A stretch of 64,000 nucleotides of DNA from Legionellales bacterium. GTDB lineage: Bacteria; Pseudomonadota; Gammaproteobacteria; Berkiellales; Berkiellaceae. Shown here piece after piece: positions 35,229 to 45,359 of this stretch. Within the stretch, counting starts at the first letter, position 1, and every line of letters begins with the position of its first letter. The stretch covers positions 359,639-423,638 of the forward strand of contig PANA01000004.1 of assembly GCA_002708265.1 (NCBI GenBank). Reading direction: 5' to 3'. The notes below the pieces were generated by a model. It was given only the letters and a program-made list of their open reading frames with translations, did not search any database and was not told the DNA's origin. The position numbers were made by a program, and so were the translations under genes.

Positions 35229-37895
35229 TTAAACCTCTTTACTGGCCAATTGGCGTAAAACATAGTGAAGAATACCGCCATGTGTGAAGTAATCAAACTC
35301 CTTAGGCGTATCAATCCGTACGGTCACATCAAAGGAAGACTTCGTTCCATCAGCTTTGATTGCGACAACTTGGACTGTCCCACCAACCTTTAGTTTATTA
35401 AGGTCTATATCGAAAGTTTCGGTGCCGTCTAAACCAAGGGTTTGAGCGTTTTGATTTGGCTTAAACTGTAGTGGCAAAATGCCCATCCCAATAAGGTTTG
35501 ATCGGTGAATTCTCTCAAAGCTAACAGTGATGACAGCTTTGACCCCTAATAACCTAGGTCCTTTAGCTGCCCAGTCACGAGAGGAACCTGTTCCATATTC
35601 AGCGCCAGCTAAGATAACAGTAGGGACGTTGTCTTCACGATATTTGGCCGAAGCGTCAAATATAGTCATCTGTTCTCCGGAAGGCTGATGGGTGGTCCAT
35701 CCCCCCTCGGTGCCAGGTGCTAACTGATTCCGCAGTCGTATATTTGCAAAGGTTCCGCGCATCATAATTTCATGGTTACCGCGACGTGAGCCATAAGAGT
35801 TGAAGTCTTCAGGCGCTACACCGTGTTCTTTTAAGTATGACGCCGCCGGAGAATCTTTAGCGATGCTTCCGGCAGGGGAAATATGGTCTGTGGTGATAGA
35901 GTCCCCCAATAAAGCTAATACTCTGGCATTTTTTATAGAGGTTAGTGGTGCTGGCTGATGGCTGATTTGATCAAAGTAGGGAGGGTTTTTAACATAAGTG
36001 GATTTGTTATCCCAGGCACAACGATCGCCTTGAGCTGCCTCCAAGCGCTCCCAGTTAATATCACCATTAAAGACGTTGCCATATCGCTCTTGGAACATTT
36101 TAGGTTCAATTGATTTTGCGATTGCTTCTTTAATTTGTTTAGAGGATGGCCATATATCTCTTAAAAAGACTGGCTTACCATCTTTTCCTTCGCCTATAGC
36201 TTGTTTTTCAAAGTCGATATTCATAGTGCCTGCTAAAGCATATGCAACGACAAGCGGAGGTGAGGCTAAATAGGCATTTTTAACTTCAGGATGCACACGT
36301 CCCTCAAAGTTTCGGTTTCCAGATAAAACAGCACAAGAAACGATGTCACCAGCCTTAAGCGCATCTGAAACGCCATCGGCCAAGGGGCCTGAGTTACCGA
36401 TACAGGTCGTGCAGCCGTAACCTACTAAATTAAAACCAGTGGCTTCTAAATCACCTAATACGTTTGCACGCTCTAGATAATCCGTTACCACTTGCGAGCC
36501 TGGTGCCAAACTGGTTTTCACCCAAGGTTGACGTCTGAGCCCTTTCTTATAAGCATTTTGAGCCACTAAACCGGCTGCCAGCATAACAGCAGGGTTAGAG
36601 GTGTTTGTACAACTAGTAATTGCTGCTATGACAACAGCTCCTTGAGGCATTTTGCATTTTTCACCATCAATTTGTGCTGAGGCAGAGTGCACTAAAGGGG
36701 CCTTGTGCTCTTCAACTGAAGCTTTAAATGCATTTTGTGATTGGCTTAACGAAATTCTGTCTTGGGGCCGTTTAGGACCTGCAATCGATGGATCAACCGT
36801 TGATAGGTCTAGTTCAAGTACATGGGTATATTCTGCTTCAGGGCTGTCTTCGCTATGAAACATCCCCTGTGCTTTCATATACTTTTCAATCAAAGCAATT
36901 TGATGTTCAGAACGTCCCGTTAGGGTTAGATAGTTAAGGGTTTCATCATCTATCGGGAACAAACCACATGTCGCACCAAACTCTGGCGCCATGTTAGCGA
37001 TAGTCGCACGATCCGCTAGGGGTAAATGGGCCATTCCTGCACCAAAAAATTCCACAAACTTCCCGACAACACCATGTGCTCGCAACATTTCAACAACACG
37101 CAAAACTAAGTCGGTTGCAGTAGCCCCTTCTTTTAATGCGCCTGTTAATTTAAAACCGACTACCTGTGGGATTAACATTGTTACGGGTTGTCCTAGCATG
37201 GCTGCTTCTGCTTCAATACCGCCTACGCCCCAGCCAAGAACACCAAGGCCATTAATCATCGTTGTGTGTGAGTCTGTACCAACTAGTGTGTCAGGGTATG
37301 CCCAATGTTTATTTTCAAACTGACCGCCAAATACAACACGACCCAAATATTCCATGTTGACCTGGTGAACAATCCCCATGCCTGGAGGAACGACTCTGAA
37401 GTTATCAAAAGCCTGCTGACCCCATTTAAGGAATTGATAGCGCTCTCTGTTTCGATCAAACTCCATTTGAGTGTTTAAATCTAAAGCATTATCAGAACCA
37501 AAGTGATCAACCATAACAGAGTGATCGATGACTAATTCCACAGGAGACAGAGGATTAATTTTATTTGGATCCCCCCCCAGCTCGGCCATAGCATCACGCA
37601 TAGCAGCTAGGTCAACAATAGCAGGAACACCTGTAAAATCCTGCAAAATAACACGCGCAGGTCGAAAGGCTATTTCACAGGTTGGCTCAGCTTTGGGATC
37701 CCAGTTTAGGAGGTTCTCAATATGCTCATCAGTAACTGTCACGCCATCATGACAACGCAATAGATTCTCAAGCAGTATTTTCAATGCAAATGGTAAACGA
37801 TCGATGTTGTGACTTTTAATGGCCGTCAAGCGACATATCTCATAAGATGAATCGCCTACGGTCAAAGTTTCCCTGGTCTTAAAAGGGCTAGACAT
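35229..37895 (-). CDS. acnA: Aconitate hydratase AcnA
   Basis: 888 residues from the ATG at 37893-37895 (GGAGG seven bases upstream); E. coli AcnA is 891. Interconverts citrate and isocitrate. Seen: [35 protein letters not shown], cluster Cys in SCTNTSNP and [37 protein letters not shown] and [17 protein letters not shown]. The length and cluster spacing fit AcnA/IRP1 rather than AcnB. AcnA is more stable to oxidative stress than AcnB. The divergent marR gene at 38122 shares the 226-bp upstream region. Confidence 0.97.
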   Translation of the reverse strand: MSSPFKTRETLTVGDSSYEICRLTAIKSHNIDRLPFALKILLENLLRCHDGVTVTDEHIENLLNWDPKAEPTCEIAFRPARVILQDFTGVPAIVDLAAMRDAMAELGGDPNKINPLSPVELVIDHSVMVDHFGSDNALDLNTQMEFDRNRERYQFLKWGQQAFDNFRVVPPGMGIVHQVNMEYLGRVVFGGQFENKHWAYPDTLVGTDSHTTMINGLGVLGWGVGGIEAEAAMLGQPVTMLIPQVVGFKLTGALKEGATATDLVLRVVEMLRAHGVVGKFVEFFGAGMAHLPLADRATIANMAPEFGATCGLFPIDDETLNYLTLTGRSEHQIALIEKYMKAQGMFHSEDSPEAEYTHVLELDLSTVDPSIAGPKRPQDRISLSQSQNAFKASVEEHKAPLVHSASAQIDGEKCKMPQGAVVIAAITSCTNTSNPAVMLAAGLVAQNAYKKGLRRQPWVKTSLAPGSQVVTDYLERANVLGDLEATGFNLVGYGCTTCIGNSGPLADGVSDALKAGDIVSCAVLSGNRNFEGRVHPEVKNAYLASPPLVVAYALAGTMNIDFEKQAIGEGKDGKPVFLRDIWPSSKQIKEAIAKSIEPKMFQERYGNVFNGDINWERLEAAQGDRCAWDNKSTYVKNPPYFDQISHQPAPLTSIKNARVLALLGDSITTDHISPAGSIAKDSPAASYLKEHGVAPEDFNSYGSRRGNHEIMMRGTFANIRLRNQLAPGTEGGWTTHQPSGEQMTIFDASAKYREDNVPTVILAGAEYGTGSSRDWAAKGPRLLGVKAVITVSFERIHRSNLIGMGILPLQFKPNQNAQTLGLDGTETFDIDLNKLKVGGTVQVVAIKADGTKSSFDVTVRIDTPKEFDYFTHGGILHYVLRQLASKEV

Positions 37896-38079
37896 GCTTT
37901 TCCTCCAGTGCAGTTTTTGCCCACTTTGGCGTATCAATCGTCAACAGATTGGTAAGTGGTCAAACACAAATTTGTTATGGGTCATATGCCAGTCACATTT
38001 TAAGTGTTTTTTTTCATTCTTGCGAGCCGTGTATTGGAACTAAAGAACACTATTAACTGACTAAAAAACTGGGAAGAGG

Positions 38080-38097
38080 GTGTAAGTCATCCTACAC
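38080..38097. promoter_or_regulatory. Candidate MarR-type operator
   Basis: GTGTA and TACAC separated by eight bases, 24 bases before the marR start. The spacing and size fit a MarR-family dimer site, and such regulators often repress themselves. A second short palindrome (ACAAATTTGT, 37966-37975) lies closer to acnA. Both are short enough to occur by chance. Confidence 0.35.
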
Positions 38098-38121
38098 TTG
38101 ACCTTAAAGGAGGGTAAGTAT

Positions 38122-38571
38122 ATGCAACCATTTAATACCAGGGACGTAAATCAGCAATGTAGCTGTTTCAATTTACGGAAAGCGGCTAGAGCAGTAACTC
38201 AAAGCTTTGACCACGCGTTAGAGCCTATGGGTATTCGAGCGACTCAGTTCACGTTACTCGTTACAATGGCCTCAGTTTCGGCTCGTACCTTAACTGAAAT
38301 GGCAAGTGTATTAGTAATGGACAGAACTACCTTAACACGGAACTTAAAGCCTTTAGAAAAGTTAGGTTTAATTGAAACCGTGACACCACGTGATAAGCGT
38401 TCAAAGGCTTATGCACTGACTGAAAAAGGTAGAGAAGTGTTAGCACGCTCTATACCAGTTTGGGAAAAAGCTCAGACGTCACTTGTGACAGAAATGGGCA
38501 ATGAGCGTTTTAATGGTCTTTTAGGTGATCTAGATGCCATTACTAAGCTTGTTACTAAAGCGGACAAATAA
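38122..38571 (+). CDS. MarR-family transcriptional regulator
   Basis: 149 residues from the ATG at 38122 with AAAGGAGG; a TTG at 38098 is rejected. Seen: winged-helix fold with ATQFTLLVTMAS, LTEMASVLVMDRTTLTRNLKPLEKLGLIE and the wing ending DKRSKAYALTEKG, listed in part. The N terminus carries two nearby cysteines (CSCF), which could sense oxidants as in OhrR-type members, though this is not certain. Divergent from acnA with a shared 226-bp region, so it may control itself and acnA-fumC. Its stop lies three bases from the convergent tamB. Confidence 0.92.
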   Translation: MQPFNTRDVNQQCSCFNLRKAARAVTQSFDHALEPMGIRATQFTLLVTMASVSARTLTEMASVLVMDRTTLTRNLKPLEKLGLIETVTPRDKRSKAYALTEKGREVLARSIPVWEKAQTSLVTEMGNERFNGLLGDLDAITKLVTKADK

Positions 38572-38574
38572 CGG

Positions 38575-41559
38575 CTAGGGTCTATCGATGCTGTAGATTA
38601 AGTCGCCACCATACCCGTTGGAGTCCGCATTACCCTCCAAGGTAAAGTGCTTACCTAAGAATAATCTTACCTGAAAGTCAGACGTAACTGTGTCTATCGT
38701 GTTTGACAGTCCTCTTATATAGCGGACATATAACCTGTTGGATAGGCGTTTGCCAACTACGAGAGCAGTGGTGTCAAGAAGTGAGTCAGATGCGCCATCG
38801 TTTGACGACAACTGTGTCAAACTTAACTCATCTAAACCAAATTTTTCCCCGAGAGCTGATGACCCAGTAAAGGGCATTAATTCAGATACGGCTTGGAACA
38901 ATACATCGGCTTGTGCTCCAGATGCTTGATCTTGTGGGCGCCCAATAAACAAGTAAGAAACAATATCGCCATCTGTCATCGTCGGTTCAGAATAAAAACT
39001 GATATGAGGTTGTCGCAAAGGTCCCTTTAAAGCCAAACCGACTAGAATTGACTTTGTTTCAGAGCTTGAGGGAATAGCAGGAGAGCTGTCTTCCAGCCCA
39101 TCAGCAGTACCCAATGTAGTTTGAGTCGAAACAACGGTTACAGAGCGCTCAGCACGGATATCTACGACGGGATTTCTAGCAGGACCACCATTATAAATAA
39201 TATCACCAGTACGAACGGTAAAAGTTTTTCCGAAGGCCTTATATTCGCCGTCTAGTAAAGAGACTCGTCCATCCGCCTTGGTGTAATCTTGAGAAGGATC
39301 GCTGTCTAGTCGTAACGAACCAACAATGTTCGATGTTAAACCAAACCCAGAGAATGCAATTGGATTATTGATTTCAAGCGCAATATGAGTGCTGAAGCCA
39401 ACCGGGGAAGTATTCGTGTCATCATCCGACTTTGGACGATTGATGATGACTACATCATCTGACAATCGTCTAGCTGAAGCGCGATCATCAAGCGTTATAG
39501 AGCCACGGTTGATTTGTACTTTTCCGTATAACGTTGAACCATTTACGGTATGATTGAACTTCAAATCAGGTGACGCATAAATCTGGTATTCGCTGGTATT
39601 AATGAGAAGTAGCTCATTCCCTTGGATCTTAATTGCAGCGCGAGGCTTTTTCTGGGTAAGGTCAATCACGCCATTGACATTAAAAACCCCATCTCCCATT
39701 AGGCCTTTACCTTCAAGGTGAATTACTTCGTCAGGTAATCCCTCTAAGATCATTTCTTCAAGGTACACGACAGTATTGGTATCTGTTAGAGGAATAGAAA
39801 CATCATTTAAAACCGCATGGCTTTCAAGCAAATCAGGTGCCATCAGCGTACCGCCAAGCTCGAAGGAGGCAACCACCTGGCCGGATAGTAACTCTAGTGA
39901 AGGGGCAATAAACCGTACGGCATCTAAATCCGCAGCGATTACAGTGACTATTCCTTCAATTGGTGCGTCACGCCAATCTTCACTGTTTTGAGCATCTATA
40001 ACTAGCTGCCCATCTATAGAGTTTTGGTCTGATAAATCTACCGTTAAGTGTGCTATTAAATCGTCGGTTCCCCGTAAATCAAGCTCAAGGGATTCTAAAG
40101 GAAAGTCATATTGTCTGCCGAACTCATCGCTCCATTCCCACTCACCATTTTCGACACCCATATTGGCATATCCAGATAGCTGCCCTCGGATATTACGCTC
40201 AACAGAAATGTCAAAATTAGCAGTTCCCATCAAGTAGTGACGAGAAGGTAAAAATGGTTCTAGAATTTCTAGGCTGAGCTCTTTTGCGTCAATATTTAAA
40301 ACCCATTCTGATGCATCTTGATCAAAGTCTAAATTTAAAACAGTTGTGTCGTCAGCAAGAGATGCCCTAGATATTTTTCGACGCTCCTGTGTAAAGAGAA
40401 TATCGACAGGCTCAACCAGGGAAAGGCTGTTGATCGATGCATTAGTAATCATCCCAATAGTCTCATTAAAAAATGCACTCCCTTGATAAGTAAATGAGAT
40501 GTCTTGGCCATTAATCTCACCGGCTGAGTGGAAGGTGTGTTCTAAGTTACTGCCTTCTAACTCACCATTGAAGTTGGCAATCTCAAAACGACCCCACTGA
40601 AACTTATCAATATCAAAGTTGGCCATAAGAAGGCTTTCCGAGAGAATGCCCTCTGAAAAAAAGTGACCTTCGGCATTGGGGAGGAGACTGCCTAGGTTAG
40701 GGGCATATGCGAGCCAAGATAGCTCGGTCACATCACTAATGCGTCCTTCAGATGAAAAATGATTTTCATTGACGTCAATAAATCCATCCCAGGAGATAGT
40801 ATTCTCTTCATTCCTTGCTCTAAAGTGACCTTGAACATTTTTATCCATCCAAGTCCCTTGAATTTTGCTTAGCTCAAGATGCTTGCTTTGAGAGGAAATA
40901 AACAAATGACCGGAAAACCGTGTGTCCGCATACCAATTCTCAATAGTAGTAAACGGGTCAAAATGCTCAACAGAAAAGGTTAAGCCTAAGCTTCTTGATT
41001 CAACGATTGCAGTACCAGAGGCCTGAGCGATAGAAGACATAATTGAAAAGTCATCGATATACCAAATGCCACTATCAAAGTGTCCTTCTATCAAAAGGTC
41101 GCTAATATCATGAGTGTGTTTATTGGTAACATAATGAATATCACTTCCCTGGATGTGATTGATTTCTAGCTGTAATGGCAAATGCCAGGAGACATCGCTT
41201 AGAGTAGGCACCTCACTAGCGTGAGTGGATAGATCAGTAAAGGTGGCATTTCGTGCTTCAAACGTATCAATTGATAAGCGGCCAATTAATAAGTTTAAAG
41301 GTTGCCACTTTAGATGGACCGTTTGAGCTTCTAACGTGGCTTGTCCAAAGTGAAGGTGTAAGTCTGTTAGAGTGACATCCGACGCAAGTCGCCCCTCAAT
41401 CTCACCAATAGATATACTCATCTGAGTTGTACGGTTCAAAAATTTCGACAAAAGAACCAATGAGCTTGGATGGTACAGCAGAGCACCTAATCCCAGCAGA
41501 CAAACTACTAGGGTTAAGAAAAACGTCCAAGTTATGAAGCGAGCTGTTGCGTGTATCAT
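38575..41559 (-). CDS. tamB: Translocation and assembly module protein TamB
   Basis: 994 residues, shorter than E. coli TamB (1259). Inner-membrane anchored, periplasm-spanning partner of TamA, implicated in outer-membrane protein assembly and phospholipid transport. Seen: an N-terminal membrane helix, long beta-rich repeats of the AsmA/TamB type, and the C-terminal DUF490/TamB domain (from about residue 640) with VLFQAVSELMPFTGSS, RYIRGLSN and FTLEGNADSNGYGGDLIYS (in part). The start was placed at the second of two adjacent ATGs because AGGA is then six bases away. Follows tamA at a 73-bp gap. The central region appears shortened relative to enterics. Confidence 0.93.
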   Translation of the reverse strand: MIHATARFITWTFFLTLVVCLLGLGALLYHPSSLVLLSKFLNRTTQMSISIGEIEGRLASDVTLTDLHLHFGQATLEAQTVHLKWQPLNLLIGRLSIDTFEARNATFTDLSTHASEVPTLSDVSWHLPLQLEINHIQGSDIHYVTNKHTHDISDLLIEGHFDSGIWYIDDFSIMSSIAQASGTAIVESRSLGLTFSVEHFDPFTTIENWYADTRFSGHLFISSQSKHLELSKIQGTWMDKNVQGHFRARNEENTISWDGFIDVNENHFSSEGRISDVTELSWLAYAPNLGSLLPNAEGHFFSEGILSESLLMANFDIDKFQWGRFEIANFNGELEGSNLEHTFHSAGEINGQDISFTYQGSAFFNETIGMITNASINSLSLVEPVDILFTQERRKISRASLADDTTVLNLDFDQDASEWVLNIDAKELSLEILEPFLPSRHYLMGTANFDISVERNIRGQLSGYANMGVENGEWEWSDEFGRQYDFPLESLELDLRGTDDLIAHLTVDLSDQNSIDGQLVIDAQNSEDWRDAPIEGIVTVIAADLDAVRFIAPSLELLSGQVVASFELGGTLMAPDLLESHAVLNDVSIPLTDTNTVVYLEEMILEGLPDEVIHLEGKGLMGDGVFNVNGVIDLTQKKPRAAIKIQGNELLLINTSEYQIYASPDLKFNHTVNGSTLYGKVQINRGSITLDDRASARRLSDDVVIINRPKSDDDTNTSPVGFSTHIALEINNPIAFSGFGLTSNIVGSLRLDSDPSQDYTKADGRVSLLDGEYKAFGKTFTVRTGDIIYNGGPARNPVVDIRAERSVTVVSTQTTLGTADGLEDSSPAIPSSSETKSILVGLALKGPLRQPHISFYSEPTMTDGDIVSYLFIGRPQDQASGAQADVLFQAVSELMPFTGSSALGEKFGLDELSLTQLSSNDGASDSLLDTTALVVGKRLSNRLYVRYIRGLSNTIDTVTSDFQVRLFLGKHFTLEGNADSNGYGGDLIYSIDRP

Positions 41560-41632
41560 CATCTATCCTATTGACTAGCATCAATAGTATAAGGGATATG
41601 ATGAATGATATAAATAGTTACCTGACTGGACG

Positions 41633-43390
41633 CTATAAATCTGGTCCAATACTCAAGTGAAAACGCCAATCTTTATGATCAAAAGCACGATCTAATGGGC
41701 GAGCGATATCTAACCTTACAGGGCCAACAGCCGTAAACCAGCGAATACCCGTTCCCACGCTGGTACTAAACCGGTCTGAAAAGCGGTTTACCGCTCCCCC
41801 GACATCAACAAACCCCGCCAGGCGAAGCTTTTGAGCAATTGGATGATCAATTTCAAGGCTTGATACCATTAAGTGCTTGCCCCCAAGGTTGACCGATCTT
41901 CCTTTGTAGTCTAATCCCTGAGGGCCCAAACTATGATATCGATATCCTCTAACGCTATTATCACCACCAGCATAGAAGCGGAGCATTAGCGGAAGATCTT
42001 TGCTGTTAGGCGCTGTTGTCCCTAACTCAGTTCTAAATAGCAGATGAGTAGGTCCGTCAAATATAGGCGTAACAGCCTTAAAATTAGTTCGAATTTGAGC
42101 AAAGGTTTGCGAGCTAAGGACAATATCCACAGCACCTCTTAGATTAATATCTAGTCGATACCCTTTTTCAGGGAAGAGGGGGTCGTCTGCAACGCGTTTG
42201 GTGAAACTTAACGTAGGTAAGATGAAATGATCTTTGACGATGCTGGAGCCTTGGAGCTCGCGATATGAAGCAATCATATACTCAAGCTGAATTAGTCTTT
42301 GCCACTCCCCTAGCATTGCCAATGAACTAATGCTTGCAGTACGTGTATTACTTAATCGGTGATCTATTTCTTCTCGTACTTCTTGTATAGCAATTTGATA
42401 GCGATCTGTTGCAGGGGAATGACCTGGAATTAGGTATTTAACGTTATACTGTTGCCGCTTTTCTGCAACGTTTGCATTTGTAGACAGACTATGACCAAAG
42501 GCGTTTAAGTAACGTCGCTCCCACCCTAATCGACCGCGCATGCCCGTATCAGTAGTATAACCTATACCTGCTAAGTAATTATTAGGTTCTTTAAGTTCAA
42601 GGTTAATATTCAAAGGTATAATAAGCGAGTCATCTTCTCTTTTAGGAAATACTTGGGCAGTACTAAAGTATTTAGTAGACCTTAATGCGGCTTGAAATTG
42701 TAGCATTTGCTCGGAAGAGAAAGGTTGCCCAGAACTAAAACTGGCATATCTTGATAAGAATGAATCATCAAACAGTGTTTCAGAAAATTCCATTTCACCA
42801 AATCGATATTGGGAACCCGTCTCCAAATCAAGGTAGATATTTGCAATTAGATCGTTTGTATCAATTTGAACTTCATGTCGAACTAATTGAGCATCTAGAT
42901 AGCCTAACTCAATCGCCGCAGCTAATAGTTGAGTCTTTTGCGTCTCGTATTGATGATGATCAAAAGGGATATTAGTGCTAGGTAAAAAGCTCGATAAATG
43001 TTTAGATAAATTTCGGTTGCTTTTGCCATTACCTGAGATAGTGAAGAATACTTCTTCAACAACAACGGGATTACCTTTCTCAATAGTATAGTTAACTTTC
43101 CAGTAATTCTCAGACTTTTCACGAACTGAATGAGTTATAACGGGTTGATAATACCCAAAGCTTTTAAGGGTTTGAAGGATTTCTTTCTCACCTCTAATGG
43201 CTAGGTTGTCTAGCTGTTTCGATGTAAATGACTGCTCTTGATAATAGTCATCATCAATACTTATATCGTTATATAGTCTGTGCTTAAGCTTTCCATCTAT
43301 GCCTGTAATATGAATGCTAATTTGAGCTTCAGACACAAATGAAATTAAAAAGAAACTTGCACTAATAAGAGATTTTGACCAGAACTTCAT
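41633..43390 (-). CDS. tamA: Translocation and assembly module outer-membrane protein TamA
   Basis: 585 residues, E. coli TamA is 577. Signal peptide (about 1-22), three POTRA domains (about 25-265) and a C-terminal Omp85 barrel containing the family motifs PLPEKGYRL-like (PLFPEKGYRLDI), RFYAGGDNSVRGY and GPVRLDIARPL. Forms the outer-membrane half of the TAM complex with TamB. The start codon overlaps the stop of the O-methyltransferase by four bases (ATGA), a sign of translational coupling. Confidence 0.95.
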   Translation of the reverse strand: MKFWSKSLISASFFLISFVSEAQISIHITGIDGKLKHRLYNDISIDDDYYQEQSFTSKQLDNLAIRGEKEILQTLKSFGYYQPVITHSVREKSENYWKVNYTIEKGNPVVVEEVFFTISGNGKSNRNLSKHLSSFLPSTNIPFDHHQYETQKTQLLAAAIELGYLDAQLVRHEVQIDTNDLIANIYLDLETGSQYRFGEMEFSETLFDDSFLSRYASFSSGQPFSSEQMLQFQAALRSTKYFSTAQVFPKREDDSLIIPLNINLELKEPNNYLAGIGYTTDTGMRGRLGWERRYLNAFGHSLSTNANVAEKRQQYNVKYLIPGHSPATDRYQIAIQEVREEIDHRLSNTRTASISSLAMLGEWQRLIQLEYMIASYRELQGSSIVKDHFILPTLSFTKRVADDPLFPEKGYRLDINLRGAVDIVLSSQTFAQIRTNFKAVTPIFDGPTHLLFRTELGTTAPNSKDLPLMLRFYAGGDNSVRGYRYHSLGPQGLDYKGRSVNLGGKHLMVSSLEIDHPIAQKLRLAGFVDVGGAVNRFSDRFSTSVGTGIRWFTAVGPVRLDIARPLDRAFDHKDWRFHLSIGPDL

Positions 43391-44037
43391 TTTATTTGTA
43401 CCAACTGTAATCCGTCCATAATCGTTAGATGGACATTTTCAACGCGTGTATCATTTACTAAAAAATGATTAAATTCATTAATTACTTTTGATGGAGCATC
43501 ATTTGGGTCAAGAACTGCACCATTGAAAAGTGTGTTGTCATACATTATGACCGAGCCTGAACGCATATTCTTAAGCAGGGCTTCATGATAGTCAGGATAG
43601 GCTCTCTTATTTCCATCAATAAATGCAAAATCTATAGGGGTGTCGATTTGGTTCATTGCTTCAAAAAAGTCCATAAACCAAAGATCAATTTTGTGGCCAA
43701 CTCCAGAGCGTTGAAAGTAATCCTTAGCAATTTCCACACCGATAGGATTTCTTTCGCATGTAATCAGTTTGGCATCTGTAGATAGTGCTTGAGCAATATG
43801 TAACGCTGAATAGCCAGTAAAGGTACCGAGTTCAAAGCACAAACTTGGCTTTTGTAGACGTATAATGAGTTGAAGAAAGCGACCAACAACAGGCCCACAG
43901 AGCATATGACCGCCATGAATATGATGGCGGGTTAAACGCCATAAATCATCTAGTAGCGTCCCAGCAGAACAAGATGTCTTAGTTGCATAGTCACATAATT
44001 GAGGATAAAAAACTTTTACTGAGTCACCGTCGCTCAT
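43387..44037 (-). CDS. Class I SAM-dependent O-methyltransferase
   Basis: 216 residues. Seen: FELGTFTGYSALHIA (SAM loop), TCERNPIG, FAFIDGNKRAYPDY (metal-binding Asp) and MYDNTLFNGAV, the pattern of the cation-dependent catechol/caffeoyl-CoA O-methyltransferase family. The substrate is a catechol-like hydroxyl in characterised relatives; here unknown. Placed between an ABC transporter (gap of four bases) and tamA (overlap of four bases), though the neighbours suggest no common pathway. AGG lies eight bases before the ATG. Confidence 0.9.
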   Translation of the reverse strand: MSDGDSVKVFYPQLCDYATKTSCSAGTLLDDLWRLTRHHIHGGHMLCGPVVGRFLQLIIRLQKPSLCFELGTFTGYSALHIAQALSTDAKLITCERNPIGVEIAKDYFQRSGVGHKIDLWFMDFFEAMNQIDTPIDFAFIDGNKRAYPDYHEALLKNMRSGSVIMYDNTLFNGAVLDPNDAPSKVINEFNHFLVNDTRVENVHLTIMDGLQLVQIK

Positions 44038-44041
44038 ATAA

Positions 44042-45358
44042 TCAACCTGGGTTTTCTAAGCTTAAGTCCCCAGAGTCGTAATCATAGGCAAAGATCTCTG
44101 CATAACGACCCCAGTCAATAATAACCTTTAGCACTCTCTCTGATTCGTCATCTGATAATTTTGTGCGTAACACAGATAAAAATACATCTTCATTTTCTCT
44201 GTGCTCTGATTTTGTATCAAGAATGGTTCGTATATGTTTTGCGAGTGGGACATGCTGAATTAATTGATAAGCAAACACACGTTTTCTTTCTAAAATGTCT
44301 GATTCTGCAAATCTTCTACCAATAGGTGTTAATGCAATGTCACCCTGACTAACCGTAGCCATTTTAAGAATAGATAATGTCTCAGTTAAAGTGAACAGTT
44401 TGTGCGCATCCATGTGCAGAGATTCAGCTAACAGAGGCAAGTCCACCTGGGTTTGTTCAGAGGATGCAGAATATAACGCATCTACTAGACCTATAATGCC
44501 ATCCGTTTCAGCATCCGGAATTCGGTACCATATATCAAGCTCTGTTTGTAATTCTTCACCTGCAAATTTAGTCGTTATTGTTTCACGCTCTGGGCTAGTC
44601 ATAATAGAGTACAAGTCATCAACCAGTTGCCTAATCTCAGTTGAGACAGGATTTCGCGGAAGCGGATACTGAACTTTAATCTCTTTTTTGATATGACCGG
44701 GATCTGAGCCAAAAACAATAATCCGGTCTGCTATTAAAGCGGCTTCTTCAATATTGTGCGTTACAAACAAAATACCCTTAGTTTTTATTTGAGGATCGTT
44801 CCACAGATCTATAAGGTCGCCCCTTAAACGTTCAGCAGTCAAAACATCTAACGAAGAAAAGGGCTCATCCATCAATAACAACTCAGGTTCTACAACAAGT
44901 GCTCGGGCGAACCCCACGCGCTGACGCATACCACCAGAGAGCTCTTTTGGATAGGCAGATTCAAACCCATCAAGGCCGATATTATCAATAGTCTTAAGTG
45001 CTCGACGGCGACGTTCGTCTTTAGGGACCCCCAGGGCCTCAAGGCCTAATTCAACATTTTGTAACACGGTTAGCCATGGGAATAGGGCAAAGTTCTGGAA
45101 GACCATCGCTATTTCTTTGACAGGGCCAGATACTTTTTTTCCTCTGTAGGAGACATCTCCAGATGAGGGCTTAAGAAGGCCCGCAATCACACGCAATAAG
45201 GTCGACTTACCAGCACCAGATTTTCCTAGCAGAGCAACGATTTCACCACTGTTTATGGTTAGATCGATTTGATCAAGCACTAATAGAGCTTGACCTTCAG
45301 CAGAGCGAAATGCTCTGGTGACGCCTGAAATAGCACAGAGGGCTTCGGGGGCATTCAT
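44042..45358 (-). CDS. ABC transporter ATP-binding protein, nitrate/sulfonate type, with C-terminal domain
   Basis: 438 residues from the ATG at 45356-45358 (GAGG upstream), starting directly after the permease stop. The first 260 residues are a standard ATPase: Walker A GKSGAGKST, Q-loop VFQNFALFPW, signature LSGGMRQR, Walker B ELLLMDEPFSSLD, switch VTHN. The remaining 180 are the AAA-associated C-terminal domain seen in the nitrate/taurine-type importers, probably a regulatory sensing part. Pairs with the double permease. No periplasmic binding protein lies in the window, so the substrate cannot be told. Confidence 0.92.
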   Translation of the reverse strand: MNAPEALCAISGVTRAFRSAEGQALLVLDQIDLTINSGEIVALLGKSGAGKSTLLRVIAGLLKPSSGDVSYRGKKVSGPVKEIAMVFQNFALFPWLTVLQNVELGLEALGVPKDERRRRALKTIDNIGLDGFESAYPKELSGGMRQRVGFARALVVEPELLLMDEPFSSLDVLTAERLRGDLIDLWNDPQIKTKGILFVTHNIEEAALIADRIIVFGSDPGHIKKEIKVQYPLPRNPVSTEIRQLVDDLYSIMTSPERETITTKFAGEELQTELDIWYRIPDAETDGIIGLVDALYSASSEQTQVDLPLLAESLHMDAHKLFTLTETLSILKMATVSQGDIALTPIGRRFAESDILERKRVFAYQLIQHVPLAKHIRTILDTKSEHRENEDVFLSVLRTKLSDDESERVLKVIIDWGRYAEIFAYDYDSGDLSLENPG

Positions 45359-45359
45359 A

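Noticed and set aside
33848..35314. Long N-terminal extension of FumC
   Set aside because: It would overlap acnA by about 90 bases, whereas a strong ribosome-binding site and the conserved start are at 35227.
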